From NCBI RefSeq assembly GCF_048128805.1, contig NC_136010.1, positions 21,913,480 to 21,977,479 of the forward strand: a stretch of 64,000 nt of DNA, in the 5' to 3' direction. A program made the translations under genes and the position numbers. The notes under the pieces were generated by a model, which worked only from the letters and a program-made list of their open reading frames with translations, did no database searches and was not told the DNA's origin. Shown in pieces: positions 35,714 through 49,200 of the stretch (its first letter is position 1; the number at the start of each line of letters is the position of its first letter). Source of the stretch: Centroberyx gerrardi (Eukaryota > Chordata > Actinopteri > Beryciformes > Berycidae).

Positions 35714-38700
35714 CTACTTCTTTTCCTTCTTCTTGTCCTGAAAAAGGGACAAATAATTAGTTTCATAATGCAAGACCATCTTCTATTCCACAAAGGTTAA
35801 GTTAGACTATAACCCCCAAAAAAGATCAAAAACGGACATTTTAACAGTCGTTAAAATAACCAGTATGAAAGGCATTAACATTCAAAAGATGAGGATTATG
35901 AAATAAACACAGTACCTTCTCGTTCATGGCAAGGATGACCATCAGTTTCCTGAAGATGGTGACAAAATCAAGGAACAGGTCCACGCAGTGCCTTTAAAAA
36001 ACAAGAATATATCAAAATCCTTGTGAAATGATCTCTTGTGCCTTTTGAAAAAAAATTCATTCACCATCTATAAAATACAGAGCATCTAGGCTGTAAAAGT
36101 TATCCAATTGTCAACCAAGGACTTAATTCTGTAACATCCCTTAAAAAGTACCAAATGTGTTGTTGTCGGTCACTTTTTTAATAATAGGTGTTCCACCCCG
36201 GACGGTAGATCTCACTTTGAATGAGACTTGATATTTTCATTTCCCCCCCATTTGCATGCTGTTTGGTTATCAGCAGGCGTGAGCGTGCAGATAAGGGCTC
36301 ACGTGGAGCAGGTTCTGCCTCACACAATACAACTCCTCACCAGATATAGTCCTTGTCTCCGTTCTCCGCCTTCTCGATGATGAGCTGAGTGTCAAACAGG
36401 ACGAACCCGCACATGATGACCAGCCCCAGGTACATGTGTGCCTGGTAGAATGGAACAGAGAACAGGAAAGACACAGAAAAAGCTGATTTACAAGGCGCGG
36501 TTCAACGTGTCAGAACTGACTCCCACAGCTGATAAAAATTCCAGTGAGCGGTGGTGGAGCTCGGTTCAGCTACCTTGAACAGCATCACAGATCCAAAGAA
36601 CATGTTCATCACAGACATCAGGAACAGGATGGAGAGACCAGACATCAGAGTGCCTGAGGAGAAAAATAAATTAACAATAAAGAAAAAAAGAAAAAAAAAG
36701 AAAAGGGGATAGTCATAGGTTTAAGTGTACTTTTCTGGAAATATATGTGAAATTCAACATATTGGAGCGAGACTTTGGTGTCAAATTGCTTATAAGGTAA
36801 CATCAGTATGAGTGCTGTATTTTATAGAAGGCTTCGGAATAGAATAGAATAGAATACTGTGTTGCAGGATGTGTGTTATGGATCATGACATTAATAAAAT
36901 CCCTGTACCTCCCAGGAAGAGGTAGCTCCTGCGCTTGGCATAGAGGGCGCTGAGAGTGAAGCAAATGAAAATCATGGAAGTTCCCAGGAAAGCCGTCACA
37001 ATGATGCTGTGGAGAAAACAAAGAGACGACGCACCAAAAGTCATTTCAGGGTTGTGAATAATCGCACACTGAGGTATAATTATGTGTGTACTGACCTGCC
37101 AGATGGCTACCATTTGAGGATTAGATTTACCTGTTTCATAGTTGTGTGGAGTTCAGTCCTAATTCACCACTTCAATGTTACACTTTACCCCTTTTTCTGC
37201 TGAATTCTGTGCCAATTACACATCAAAAAGGTAGAATGATAGCTAAATTTACTGGGTTTTGAGGAAAATGATAAATTCATAAGGCTAAAAAGAGACGTTG
37301 CAAAAGGACACTTATACAGCTTGGCCTAAAGTCCAAGGCCGTTGGTGATCAGCAAACCCATGACATGACATGTGGAATTAAAGAAGATTTCACTCCCCTT
37401 TCCTCATGAGCTTTGTTTTTATTTTGTTTGATTTTCATTCAGTCAAATAGTAACTGCTTGTGCGCAGATGTTGTTGGGACTAGGTAATCGTTCACATACC
37501 TCGGATTGATGGCAATGACAAAGTCCATCGCAGGGCCAAGGCCGACACCTGGAGAGGGAGGGAGGGAGGGAGGGAGGGAGGGAGGGAGGGGAACACTGTT
37601 TAGACTCTTATGGGATTGAAATTTAACAAACTCTGGCTACGTTCACATGCTCATGCTCACCAACATTGTCTCAGTATTCGCGATACCCAAGCACTTCAAT
37701 TATGACCTGGTGCATGTAAATTTCTTATAGCAATAACCCACATAAGTTCTTTTACAGATTGGAAACCTTTGAGTATCGTAGTTGGGATAAACCAATGATA
37801 TCCAGGATAATGATGCAGGTACACATCTTATCCCATTTGCTGTTGGTTTGTATTCAATGCCAGCTTGCTCTCCATGGTAATATTCAAAATATTATGTACT
37901 ATGTCTACTATATCTATATTATGTGTATTATGTACACAGAGATATTGAGATCGGGAAGATGAAGATGCATATAAAAAGCTAATTCTGAGTCAGACCTTCA
38001 CATAATATGAGGACTTATCCAGAATCCTGTGTGCAAAAAGGTGGTCAAATGTGGTTTAATCTGCTACAATGGCCTTAACTGCATCAGTTTACCTGTGAAG
38101 AAGGCAAATCCTGCGAGGATAGCCAGTCTCTTCTTCTCTGTCTCGGAGTTGTGTGGCGTCATGGCCAGCCAGAACATCATCCCCAGGGAGCCCAGCAGAG
38201 ACAGCACGCCTCCCTGAGAACAAGTGCAGAGTGGAGTTAGGGCGGCGCAATTATGGCTGCCATCCTCAACCCAATTACTGTACTAAATATTGCAATCATG
38301 ATTATGTGTCCAAATGTTGGGAGCAAAAAATATTTTATTCCACTTTTCTGCACCAGAAATCAAGGTAATGACCAGTTTCAACCTTGTTCCTTCAGTCCTA
38401 CTACAACGGTGCAGTAGTTCTCACACTAGGAGGTAGAAGCTCTCTGAATGAACATATTACTGTGATCCTTATTCACATATTTACATAATGGATCTGTACT
38501 TTATCCTGGGGTGTTGGCACTGATTTCACTGTGCCTGCAGTGCCGGGGGGAAATATTCCCACTGTAGAGCAGTAAGAGGGCCAAATCAGAGCAGATTTAC
38601 TGATTTCTTAAGAGCTGATCAGTTGGTCATATTACTTTGAGGAGCAGCAAAAACCAAAAGGAAAAGTTTGTACAGTTTTGTACTTGTTTGACGTCACTTG

Positions 38701-39282
38701 AGTTGTAAGCGAAATATTTCCAACATATGGTGATCCATTTTTGCTCTTAACACGCACCCACATTCAGACTCTGACAAGGAATTTCAGTCTCAAAGTCTCA
38801 AAACGATATTGGGTAATTTAGTACATTAAGTGAACTTAATGCACTAAAGAGGTTAGATTTTCCTTGCAAAAAAAAGTCAGCATTACAGAGTCTGATCACA
38901 TTTAATAATTAATCTCCATTATAGTTTCCACGTTAGTAGTTTTTCAACCTGGACACTGAATTTTCTGTTATGATAACTTAATAATAATTGTTTTTAATGT
39001 TACCTGAAAGAGGCGAGTGACAACATGGACATAGGAGCCAGCTGCAGCCACGAACATACACACTGCCAAGCTGGAGTAGACATTCTTCAAGTGCACCTGG
39101 GTGGAATGAGGGCTGGAAAAAAAACAACAAGAATACTATAAACACCTTTGAGGCCATGGAAACTGATGTTTAGTTGATAAAGTGCGTGACTAACACACTG
39201 CACATAACTACTGCTTGCTTACGTACATTTGGGAGAACTTGAAGAGAGCATCAAAGTTGATGTTGCGGTCGAACACGTTCAT
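35714..39282 (-). CDS. tmbim6: Bax inhibitor 1 / TMBIM6 (complete, 9 coding exons)
   Basis: Coding exons in transcript order: 39282-39227, 39112-39004, 38213-38093, 37548-37500, 37006-36909, 36653-36574, 36441-36341, 35991-35916, 35737-35714. They total 714 nt, or 237 aa, exactly the human length. The start is [18 protein letters not shown]; the end is LAMNEKDKKKEKK. The protein is an ER membrane protein with 6-7 hydrophobic segments that lowers ER calcium load, curbs IRE1 signalling and protects against apoptosis. Family segments seen are [71 protein letters not shown] and the charged Lys-rich tail that in the family acts in pH-dependent calcium leak. Asp residues of the last hydrophobic segments ([15 protein letters not shown]) are kept. 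The gene is convergent with nckap5l, as in human. Confidence 0.96.
37551..37591 (-). repeat. (CCCT)n microsatellite acting as a tmbim6 polypyrimidine tract
   Basis: The plus strand reads (GGGA)n. On the minus strand (CCCT)n runs into TCTCCAG, the acceptor of the 49-nt coding exon 37500-37548. Repeated GGG tracts on the non-template side could form a G-quadruplex. Confidence 0.9.
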
Positions 39283-39333
39283 TTTGGAACCGGGGGTTGA
39301 GATCTGTACAGATCTTTATTTGGACGTTACCTC
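39283..39333 (-). other. tmbim6: 5' UTR part of the first tmbim6 coding exon
   Basis: On the minus strand TTTTTTTTCAG gives a strong acceptor ending at plus position 39334, so exon sequence 39333-39283 is 5' UTR before ATG 39282-39280. A further non-coding first exon must lie upstream, probably near 40000-40100, but its donor could not be settled. Confidence 0.6.
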
Positions 39334-39989
39334 CTGAAAAAAACATTATGTGAAAGTGATAGTATTATTGTCAGCGGTACTGTAATGTTCAGGATCGAAA
39401 CTATGCTGCGACCACAGTCTACAAACACTTGTTAACGGGAACAGTACTCATTAGTTAGCTTGCCAACAGGAGCAACCATTCTTTGAGTAATGAATCTCCG
39501 CTAATGGATAACACATGAAGGTCAGAGATCAGATCAGACAGGAATAGAAGTGCGTAGTTTTAGATTAGGTTTTGTAACGTTACACAACAGGCTAAAATAT
39601 CGTCAAGCGGTGAGTGCCTTCACTGGCACACCATCATGGTTAGCACGCTAACAGGCTTGCTCATAACCTACTTTATCAAGTAGCTACAATTACGATCGAA
39701 GTCAAGACTAATGCATTGGATTCATAATAAACATCTTGCTATAAATAGGTATGGATAATCGATGAACGTTTATATATCTGAAAGAGATTAGCGACAAACT
39801 GTGTCTGACGCATGATATCGACTGATAGCTAACGCTAGCTAATGTTGCTAGCTAGGACTAACGACCAAGATGGCTAGCTAACATTTGCTAATCTGTCAAC
39901 ACAATTCGACGTTTCGTCCATTCGTCGACAGACGATACTGGTTTATAGCTACCAGAAATACAGCCCACTGAGGCCATAATACACAAAAT

Positions 39990-40145
39990 GCGGACATAAC
40001 ATACTCAGCACTCGCCTCTCCTCTCCTCCCAGATTTCGTTCAGACTCCCTTTCTCCTTCCTGCTTTACTCTTATTTTTTGTTTTTAAAACAGTACGTGTC
40101 AGTCAGCGCCCAGTAACATGGTGATGTCACCAAGGCAACGCCCAT
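39990..40145 (-). promoter_or_regulatory. tmbim6: Probable tmbim6 promoter with RFX X-box and CRE-like half
   Basis: GTCACCAAGGCAAC at 40126-40139 fits the RFX X-box pattern GTHRCC-NN-RGYAAC. It overlaps TGATGTCA at 40122-40129, a CRE/ATF-like site. Pyrimidine-rich sequence at 40010-40060 reads as purine-rich on the gene strand and may be the first exon. The sequence is not AT-rich like its surroundings. The start site is inferred from position only. Confidence 0.45.
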
Positions 40146-41470
40146 AAAATTGTAGTCCTAATCCAGTAGAACCTAAGAGCTAACGAGCCATCCAGTAGTA
40201 TCGACTGATAGTGGAATCATAAATTGGATATTTTATAGTTTTAGTTATTTTATCCAGTTCCATTACTGTTCAATGCAAGCAGGGACTCTGAGAAAGCATA
40301 TAATCTAAATAGAAATAAAGGGCACTTCCTGGTGTGTCACGGTAATCTCCCCGGTACACCTAAAATGGCTGCCATAGAAATGTCGATGTTATAGTATTAT
40401 GCGCATTGTTTTATAAAGGCTTGCCCGGCCGGTCCGGCATCATGTTTTGGAGACTACACCATTAGAAACGGAAAGGATTTGCTTGATAGTTAGTGGCCTC
40501 AAAGTTTGAGTTTCCTCACAGACGCCATGAAACGGAGACTCGGCTCGGTTCGTGATGGCTCCGATAAAAATGGAAATAAATGCGGGTGCGATGCAAATTG
40601 ATCCGTAGGAGTGCAAATGAGCGTGTTAAAATGTCAGTCACAATGTTCTGGCAGGGTGCAGGTGGAGCGAGGTGCCTTGCATACCTTGTGTCGAGGCAGT
40701 TTGTTTAACAGCTCAGCAAGTCATTTTCACCTCATTTTCACTGTGGGCCCATACGGAAAAACTACATTTCACCGATAACGTTTCAGCATGTGCAAAAACA
40801 CACCAAAATGTGCCTGCATATGAGATTCATTCGAAATATATTTTGAGTGGCCAAATAAATGTTGGATATACATGACAATATGAATATGTTTAAAACTGCA
40901 TAGGAGGAAATGTATAATGGTCACATTTTAGAATGAATGTCATCTATATGTAAAAGCAGGCTATATTAGTAGGCTATATGTGAGTTATTTTTTTTAAATT
41001 ATTATTATTTTAAACACACAGCCTATTTACTTACAGTATAATTAAATGGAAAGAAAACCCTACCATTTAATTTAAAAGCCAACTTTTTGCCAACCAACTC
41101 CAAGACTGATGAACTTTATTTCGTAGAGCTCATTTAAGAGTTTTGATTTATTTGACTGTAGCAAAAAGTTATGGCCTACTGTAAAACTGAGTGGAAAGTG
41201 AGGAGAACAAACGTTTACTCCACCACAAATGTTTATGGTCTCTATCAGTCTTGAGTATGAAACAGAGCTGATTTACTATCATGATAAAAGACAGCGTTTA
41301 GCTACAAATTTAACTGTCGGCTGTTTATTGCGCTGCTATACATTAAGCAAGGCCAGCCCAACATTATGGAGGTGCAGGTACAAGATGCTACACATTCAGG
41401 TTCTGTGATGGGACGACTGTTTTTCAGTGTTACTTTAGGGGAAAAAACACAGACAGACAGTAAAATATAA
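40146..41470. other. Intergenic, nothing recognised
   Basis: AT-rich sequence lies between the tmbim6 promoter and the presumed end of the ctdsp2 3' UTR. ORFs are short and resemble no known protein. The part nearest 40350-40560 is more GC-rich and could belong to the tmbim6 upstream region. Confidence 0.5.
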
Positions 41471-41476
41471 TCAATT

Positions 41477-43263
41477 TTTATTTTAGCACCTTGTCACTTA
41501 GGATTTTGGTCTGATCGGATAGACAAATGAGTTTCTTTTTTTAATTATTCTGATAGACGCTAAGCAGACAATTGAATCATCACTGTCTAAACAAATACTT
41601 TTGGTCATTCATCATAACTGGTACATTTTCATATTTTAGTGGTCAACATGCAGGCAATAATTGCATCAAACATTAAACATCATAGAACAACCTTGATATT
41701 ACCCAAGAACCAAGCCCACCAAATCTCAGCTTTTATAAAATTCTGATGAAAATACAGATGACATTGTGGTTTTCTTGCACGACTGAATGCATCTTGGATT
41801 TAGGTCTATTTGTTAATTGATTTTATCTAACCCCTTAACTTTTTAAATTGTCTGTGAACTTTGACAGCAATGTCTTTCCTAACAGCTGGTATCATTTAAC
41901 ATAAATTACTGGAAGGCACGAACAAAACTAGATGGTTAGTTATTAAACACCAGACCAGCAACAAAGTAGGCAAATAGATTACAATCCAAAATGTTCAGCA
42001 GTAAGAGGTACTGGACAATACAGTTATTGGCCAATAAATACAGGAAAAACACTCAAACAGTAAAAAATATTCATCAAATCTGATGATATTTTCAAGTGTT
42101 GCACTGCAAGTACCACAGCCACATGGCATTACACTTGATCTTGACAGTTTTTTCTCACGCTCAGCATGACACATCAGAGTGTGTAGGCCTGCAAATCTCC
42201 GCTCAGGCAGAACACTATTCTCCGTCCGAATTTCAAAGGCACAGCTGTCACTTTTAGCACTGTCAATATAAAACAAGTGCAAGTTTTGTCATTTAGTAAT
42301 GAACATTACAAACATTAGGACAAATGAGTTATTAGACTTAACCTTGACTGAACAGTGTGGCATGTATGGCCATCCTATGTGCCACCAACGTATTCCAGTG
42401 TGTCTGCTTTCCACTGACCAGAGGAATTCCAAAAGGAAGGATTTAGCCCCACTGACTTCACTCCTGGCCAATATAATCAAATATCAACCCGACCACTTAT
42501 ACTAGTACTGTATGCTGCATGTTTTATAGAAAAGATTATCTTTACAGTACAAAGAAGTAAAATACACTTTGTTTCGCTGCTCATTTACAGTTAAATAAGG
42601 CTAATGTTTACATCTGTTGAATGCAATTACTGACTGGCTACATAAGAGGTATTGTCCATGTAATTACAGAATTGGGTTGCATAGAAGAACCAGGTTTACT
42701 GTTTAAAAATAGATTTCCTTAAAAAAACAAACTAGAAAAAGAAACAAAAAATGTATAAAACCTGTTGGAAATTTTTAAAAAAAAATGAGCTGATGTTTTT
42801 TTTGTTGTTGTTCCTTAAAGGCACAATAATAACAATGTCCCAAAGTCAAGTCAGGGCAGGCAGGCTTCTGCTTTGGCAAAAGAACCACTTTAATATTCAT
42901 GTTCGCTGGAGTGATTGTTACTGGACTGCTTTGGTTGTTGCTTCCCACTCTTTCTGATAGTGCTTTCAAACAGTGGTTGTCTATATTGTCAGCACTGAGG
43001 TTCAGAGGAAAGGCCTCAGGTTGCAGTCTACGTTTTAGGTTAAACCAAAGACACCGTGTGTAAGTTTCCAGACATGGAATTTCCATAAGCCTATACCAAT
43101 ACAATTTTCTAAATAGAAATGTTGTGTAGAGGCTGAGAAAACAACTCTAAGTCTGGAAAATCGACCCGAGTATCTATTCTCTACATGTGGGACTATTGTA
43201 GTTTAGGAGGTTTCAAGGCGGAGCTCTAAAAGGAGCTGAGCAGGTCCCTCCTGAATTAGAGAG
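41477..43263 (-). other. ctdsp2: Presumed ctdsp2 3' UTR
   Basis: The minus strand downstream of the ctdsp2 stop has no coding sequence. The first well-placed AATAAA (plus TTTATT 41477-41482) lies about 1.8 kb after the stop. Long 3' UTRs are typical of CTDSP2, but a shorter or longer end is possible. Confidence 0.4.
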
Positions 43264-46200
43264 CTAAGGTCCTCGCAGCTGGTCCAGCCGGGTGTAAACA
43301 TTGTCAGCTTGACTAAGGTCCTCAAACACAGGCAGGAGGTTGAGCAGCTCAGCATCGTCCACGTCATCAAACCACGACACCACAGGAACCTGAGGAGAAC
43401 AAACAGTCACTTACAGATAAATTGTTGCCCCTCCCCTTTGCAACTAGGATTTAACTAAATCCAAGGACATCTCACTTTGTAATCAAACCATTCAAATCGT
43501 CTAGCCATTTTCCATCCTGATTAAGGAGGCACTTGACAGTTAACAGAAGTAGAATGACACTCACAGCATTTTCAGGGTGAAAGATATAGGAGGCAGGAGA
43601 GTTATCCAGGATGAGGGTTTTGTGGAGATCTCTGCCCAGCCTGCTCAAGTCTTTGACATAGCAGCCCTGGTGGAAGACACAAGATTCCCGGAATAGCCGG
43701 GTCCTGAACACACCACACTGGTCCAGCAGGTCCGTCACTGGGTCTGCATACTGACAGAGGCCAGGGAAGAAATGGGGGAAAAGCAGGAAGAAGGAAGGGA
43801 AAGAGGTGTGATGTGTAAGGTCGGGCTAAGCAAGCGGTTTCTACATACGGTGTCTGCTTGGGCAAGACGGAAATTGCTCGACACATCAAAAATCTACTCA
43901 TCTGATGAGCATAGAAACAAACTAAGGCTTTAATTAAAAATGAAGAGGGGGGGGCTACTGAGGTGACTAACAGCATGATAAGCGGCTGCTATCACAGTAA
44001 GGGGACATCTAATAGTGAAGAGAAAAAAAAAGAAGAACATCTCATAGATCAGACATAACATCAAACATCAAATCAAAGACATTTGGTGATAAAAATAATA
44101 AGAAATGTTATTGGAGTGTCTATCTGATGTGAAGTACCTTGGCGAGACTGGCTGTGAACAGAACACATTCAAACAACTCTCCCATTCTCTGCAGGAACTC
44201 GTCCACATACGGCCTCTTCAGTACATACACCTGTAAAAGAACAGGTGTGAGCGAACAAATAAACCGCAAAACAAATTGTTCAACCTGCAAGACTACAATT
44301 AACTGCTATGTAAATGTCTTTGCTACGCATTTGTATGATGGACTTCTTACAGTGCGTGTCCATCCGTCAGCTGCTAACGGCCAGTTCCTGAAACAAGTAA
44401 TCAAGAATAGGCCGTGCCGGTGTTAACCAGCCTATCCTGGATTACTTGAACCAGGCAGAGGCCCACAAAGAGGAGTCCTTACCAGCGCAGGGGGTCCCAG
44501 GAATCACATTTCTCAGTTAAGTGCATTGCCACATGTCCCACACAGCGAGCAGCTCTATGCCCCAGTAGAACCAAATAGTCCAGTACACCGTGCTATTTAG
44601 GCATTTTCTACATCTTCTCTACAACAGCGGTTATATGTCTTGCATAACTTATTAATTAAGTTTTAGATGAACCAGGCTGAAATGACTCATTTTCTTGCTG
44701 ATGCATCGACTTCCATTTGCCTTCCCTGTTGGAGTCAACATCCGGCCAGTAGAGGGCTCCTAACACCCATAATAGCAAACCTGGCTGATCAGTTACGAGA
44801 CCCATCCCTTTTCAGCTCGGCAACCGCTGCAAACACATCAACATACATACACAAACACAACCCCCTCCCCTCTACGGCAAACACACACACAGTACTCTAC
44901 CTGGTGTGTGGTCCCCTCTATCTCCACAGGCACGATGAAGTCTGCATTACTAATAGGCTGGAGAGAGAACACAGAGGGAGATGGTTGGCATGCTCATTCA
45001 CATGAGCCGCGCTGTGTACATTCACATGGCATTACATAACAACTGAACACTGAACACTTAGAGCCAGGCTCCACACGGCTGCCATAAATCACAGTGCATA
45101 GCCTACATAAACAGAATATAATTCACTTGATGTTCCCCAAACATATTTGACGTTTTTAGTGAACTCGAAGAAACTCTAACACAGATTGACAAACAATCAG
45201 AGCAGAAACAGACTAATGCACCACTGCCATGGGCTGCCATTACGTATACCTTAAGTAAACAGAATAGAATTTAGTTGATGTTACCCAAGCATGTTTGGTA
45301 TTTTTTAGTGAATCAGAAGAAGCTCTCACAGTATCAGTATCGGTTCATTCAAGTTGAGTGGGGGAACAACAAGAAAACTTGAAGAGAAAAATAAGAGAAA
45401 AACTTGTTTGGTGATCAAGCACATTTATGATTTTCTACCTTGAATGAGCTGTGCACCAGGGTCTCATCCAGGTCTATGACCACACAAATCTTCCCTTGGT
45501 CCTGGGCCGTCATCTCAGGCAGTAGGCTGGGCTCAGACTGCTGAGGAGACGCAGAAAGACTGTCTTTCACAACGGCATTGTCAACTATATCATTTGTCAT
45601 ATCTGTGGCAAAGGAACATAGTTAGTCCCTATAGTCCAGTTATATATGTGAAAATAATACCTTGGCCACTTCATTTTACCTCTGGGTATTTAGACAAGAC
45701 TGAGTGATTTAGAGAGGCTTGGCATTGGACCACAGCACTGTATGATGAACAAATGAAGGAATAAAGGAATAAATTGAAGGAATAAACTTGCCTTTCTGTA
45801 TAGGCTTATATAATACAAATCCTTAGGATTAGCATATTTATGTTTAGCATTTTAGTTGTGGACTTCTCAAAAGAATCTGCACTAATGTTAAATTCTAGTC
45901 AGTCACCTACACAGAGAGCGTATTAACTCAATATAATATTATTTATTTATTTTCAGATATCTAATTTTTATGAGCTCATTCTGAGCTCTTTGTGAGCATA
46001 ATCAACAGAAATTAAGTATAATTAATATATTATGTATCATAAATAGCTTATCCATTAAGGAAGGCATAAGATTGAGATAATAATATACATAAGTAACAAC
46101 AATCTTCTTTCACTAACATAACAGTGAAAACAATACAACATCACCCCATAGGCGCCAACATTTAATTCAGTTTCATTTCAGTGGGAGCCAGCCAGACAAT

Positions 46201-49200
46201 AACCAGGCCTTACAGATGCTGCTTCCTGTTTGCTCCTGTTGCTGGAGGACACTCCTCAATGTGAACAAACATGGCATCTCATTAAAATACCCCTTACATG
46301 GCGCTAGAGCCCTAACCAAGCTGACAGGCTCACCAGCCTGGCCAGCCGCGGGTAACACCTCTCAAAGCTTTATGTTCTCTCCACCTCAGCAATTACTCGC
46401 CGCACAATGCCCCATTCTCTGGAGGTGCTCGCTGTCTGCTTAAAGGATTGATAGTCACTCTGTTGTTCTTATCTTCCTTGGAGGATCAAATGTGAACATC
46501 AAAGCGATTCCATATCCGCAGACAGTTGTGGTTAGTGTTCAAGATGTTCACAACAGGTGCACTACTGGTTTTATTATGTAGTTATAAAAATATTGCTTCA
46601 AGACAATAATAAACACATTTTCACAACGACATGTTCAGTTTATTCCTCCAGATGGGCAAACTATCCAAACACTATCTGTTTTATGACAAATAGTATGTGT
46701 GGGTATGAGGAAGTAAAATGTTAAAAATAAACAAGGAAATAAAAAAATAAAGGAAGGACTGATGTGAGCTTTTCAAATTGTTTTCAAGGGTGCAAATTAT
46801 TGCTGGAATAAGAATAGTGTTACCTTGACAACCGCCCCATTTTCCTGTGACTCCAGCAAGGCATGCTGGGAAGGTGGTGGTGGTGGTTTGGGGCCATCCT
46901 GAGCTTGGAGGCAACAGAAGAGCGCTTTGAAGATGTTACAGCTCCTAGGCTGTTTCAGGGAGGACCGGCTCACCTGGCCTGTTAAGTGCGGAGAAAGAGA
47001 GACTTTCATGAGAAAACTAAAGCTGCATGTATTCAACATGGGAATGCAGCAAGTGGGGCCTCTAATTACCTATCAACAACCCAGTTCACCTACACCTAAT
47101 TTTACTCCTTCCTTTCCACACACAAAACGAATCTTGATGCAATACAAACAGTAAACAGATGAAAGGGCTGAGGAATATTACAAAAATCAATCACAAATAT
47201 TGATTCTTCAGAGAAAACGAAGCCTGGTTAGGTATCGGTGGCTTGCAGCACGTATGTAGAATGAGCTTCGACTCTCCTAAAGGCATTATCCATCCGTCTA
47301 CAGGGATGGCACAGCCTGCACATGAAATCTGTTTTTAATGAGCCTGCCTCTGCTGCCGCTGTTGCTGCTGCTGCTGGAAACGGCTGGTACATGTTATATA
47401 ATCACAGAGGGCGGGAAAACCCACACTTTTCAGCAGTACCTTCAACAGAAAACACAGACAGAAAACATTCCAACCATTTTAAACTCTGAGACCTTTCGGG
47501 GCTGCCTGGCAGGCTGAAGCTAGCCAGAGCCGCCAGGCAGGCAGTCAGTCAGTGCAGTCAGTCAGTGAGACAGGCAGGCAGTCACACCTCAGTGCTCTGT
47601 GCAGGTCTTTGATCAGTCACTGTAAAGATGGGTGTCCCAGCCCTATACAAGACTTCTGCCATAGCGCAAGAAAGGGGAAAAACATTCTTGAGCGATGCAA
47701 GTCACCTCTAGCAGGCGTTTCGTGTGAGGACTTGCAAATAGAGGCAGAATTCAAACTGATTGATATGCTGTCATTAGAGATCGTAAACCGACTACAGCCC
47801 TACTAGAAAGAGGAACTGTTGATAAACAAGTCAGTCAAATGCATGCCGTCCATATTTGCTTGGAGCTTTCCTCATTTATTTTCTCTGTACACTGTCCACT
47901 CTGACCCTAGCCTCAGTGCTCTGAAGACATAATGCAGCCAGGACAATGATCATGTTACACAACTCCATGTTTAGGAGACAAAGGACACTGGACCTTGATG
48001 TGGTCATTCAACAGATGCACAGAACAGCCTTTCCTGAGAGCACCACCCTTCCTCAGGATAATAGGATAGTGTCTGCATTAAAAGCAGATTCAAAATCTTG
48101 CCTTCAACCGTTCAATGCAATGATTTGTATCCCATGGATGTGACTTCCGACTGCTAGTCAGTGTATTGTAGTCTATTGATTTCCCACAGGAAAATGTATG
48201 ACATAACACATAGGCTCCATAGCTTATATCTTGGCTTCATTGAAAAATATAGAAAAATAATAATAGCATAGAAATCCTAAACCGATTTATCAGTGAAAGA
48301 CTGGCAAATCCAAGATGCATCATATTACTTAAACCCACACAATCAACCAAAAAAAAAAGAAAAGAAAAAAACAAGCAATACAAAAAAAAAAGACATTATA
48401 AATTCTCTTCCAAGTGCAAAACACGCCTTGAGGCAAAACGCACCACAACAGTACCTGCAATCATACAATATGCACGACATTAACAACCACGGCGTGAGCC
48501 ATAATCAATGAGCACAGCCCTTTCAAGCCAAAGGAAAGCGTGCAAACAACGAAATCTTTGAAACGGCGCTACAATGGGCGTGTGCAGAGGGGTGTGTTTG
48601 TGCATTCCACTGTCAATACCGCGGCACCTGGTATTTCTAACATGGTCCTTCATCTCCCTCCCTTTTAATCCCCCAGCCACTCCAGGCCCCTCTCCGGTTA
48701 TACATCTGCCCGCTATTATGTTTCACTTGGCTCATTTTATACAGAGCCTGTCCTGTTTTCCCAATATGAAATACAAACAAACATGGGAACAGTGCAGTAG
48801 CCTTCCCCTGCCACTGACGCGCACTGATCTGTGCTGCTGCCCCCCCCCCCCAACCAACCAACCAACCCCCTCCAAGCCTGTGAACAAAACAGCATAGTTT
48901 ACACTGTACTATAGGGCTGCCTGTGGTGACAGACGTGCTCATACTGTACCTAGTAGTAGCCTATATGGGATGGTGCCAAACAAGCTGAGACCTTATAGAC
49001 ATAAATATACAGAAATCTTCATTTGGAGAACTGGTCGTGATCAGCAAATCACTGAGAACTCAGTGATAATCACATGAACACATGTTAAGGAGAGACAGAG
49101 ATTTGCATAATAAGAGGACCCAATTCAAAAAAACAAAAACAGGATCAACAATGGCCAAGCTCTGGATGGCAAAACGAGTGCGTAATGGGAGACTGTGAAC

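Noticed and set aside
45541-45602. Upstream extension of the third ctdsp2 exon (with an in-frame [13 protein letters not shown])
   Set aside because: Using the acceptor at 45603 would join AAG to ATATGA and meet a stop. The acceptor after GTCTCCTCAG keeps the frame and matches the family's layout. It could still be an alternative first exon.
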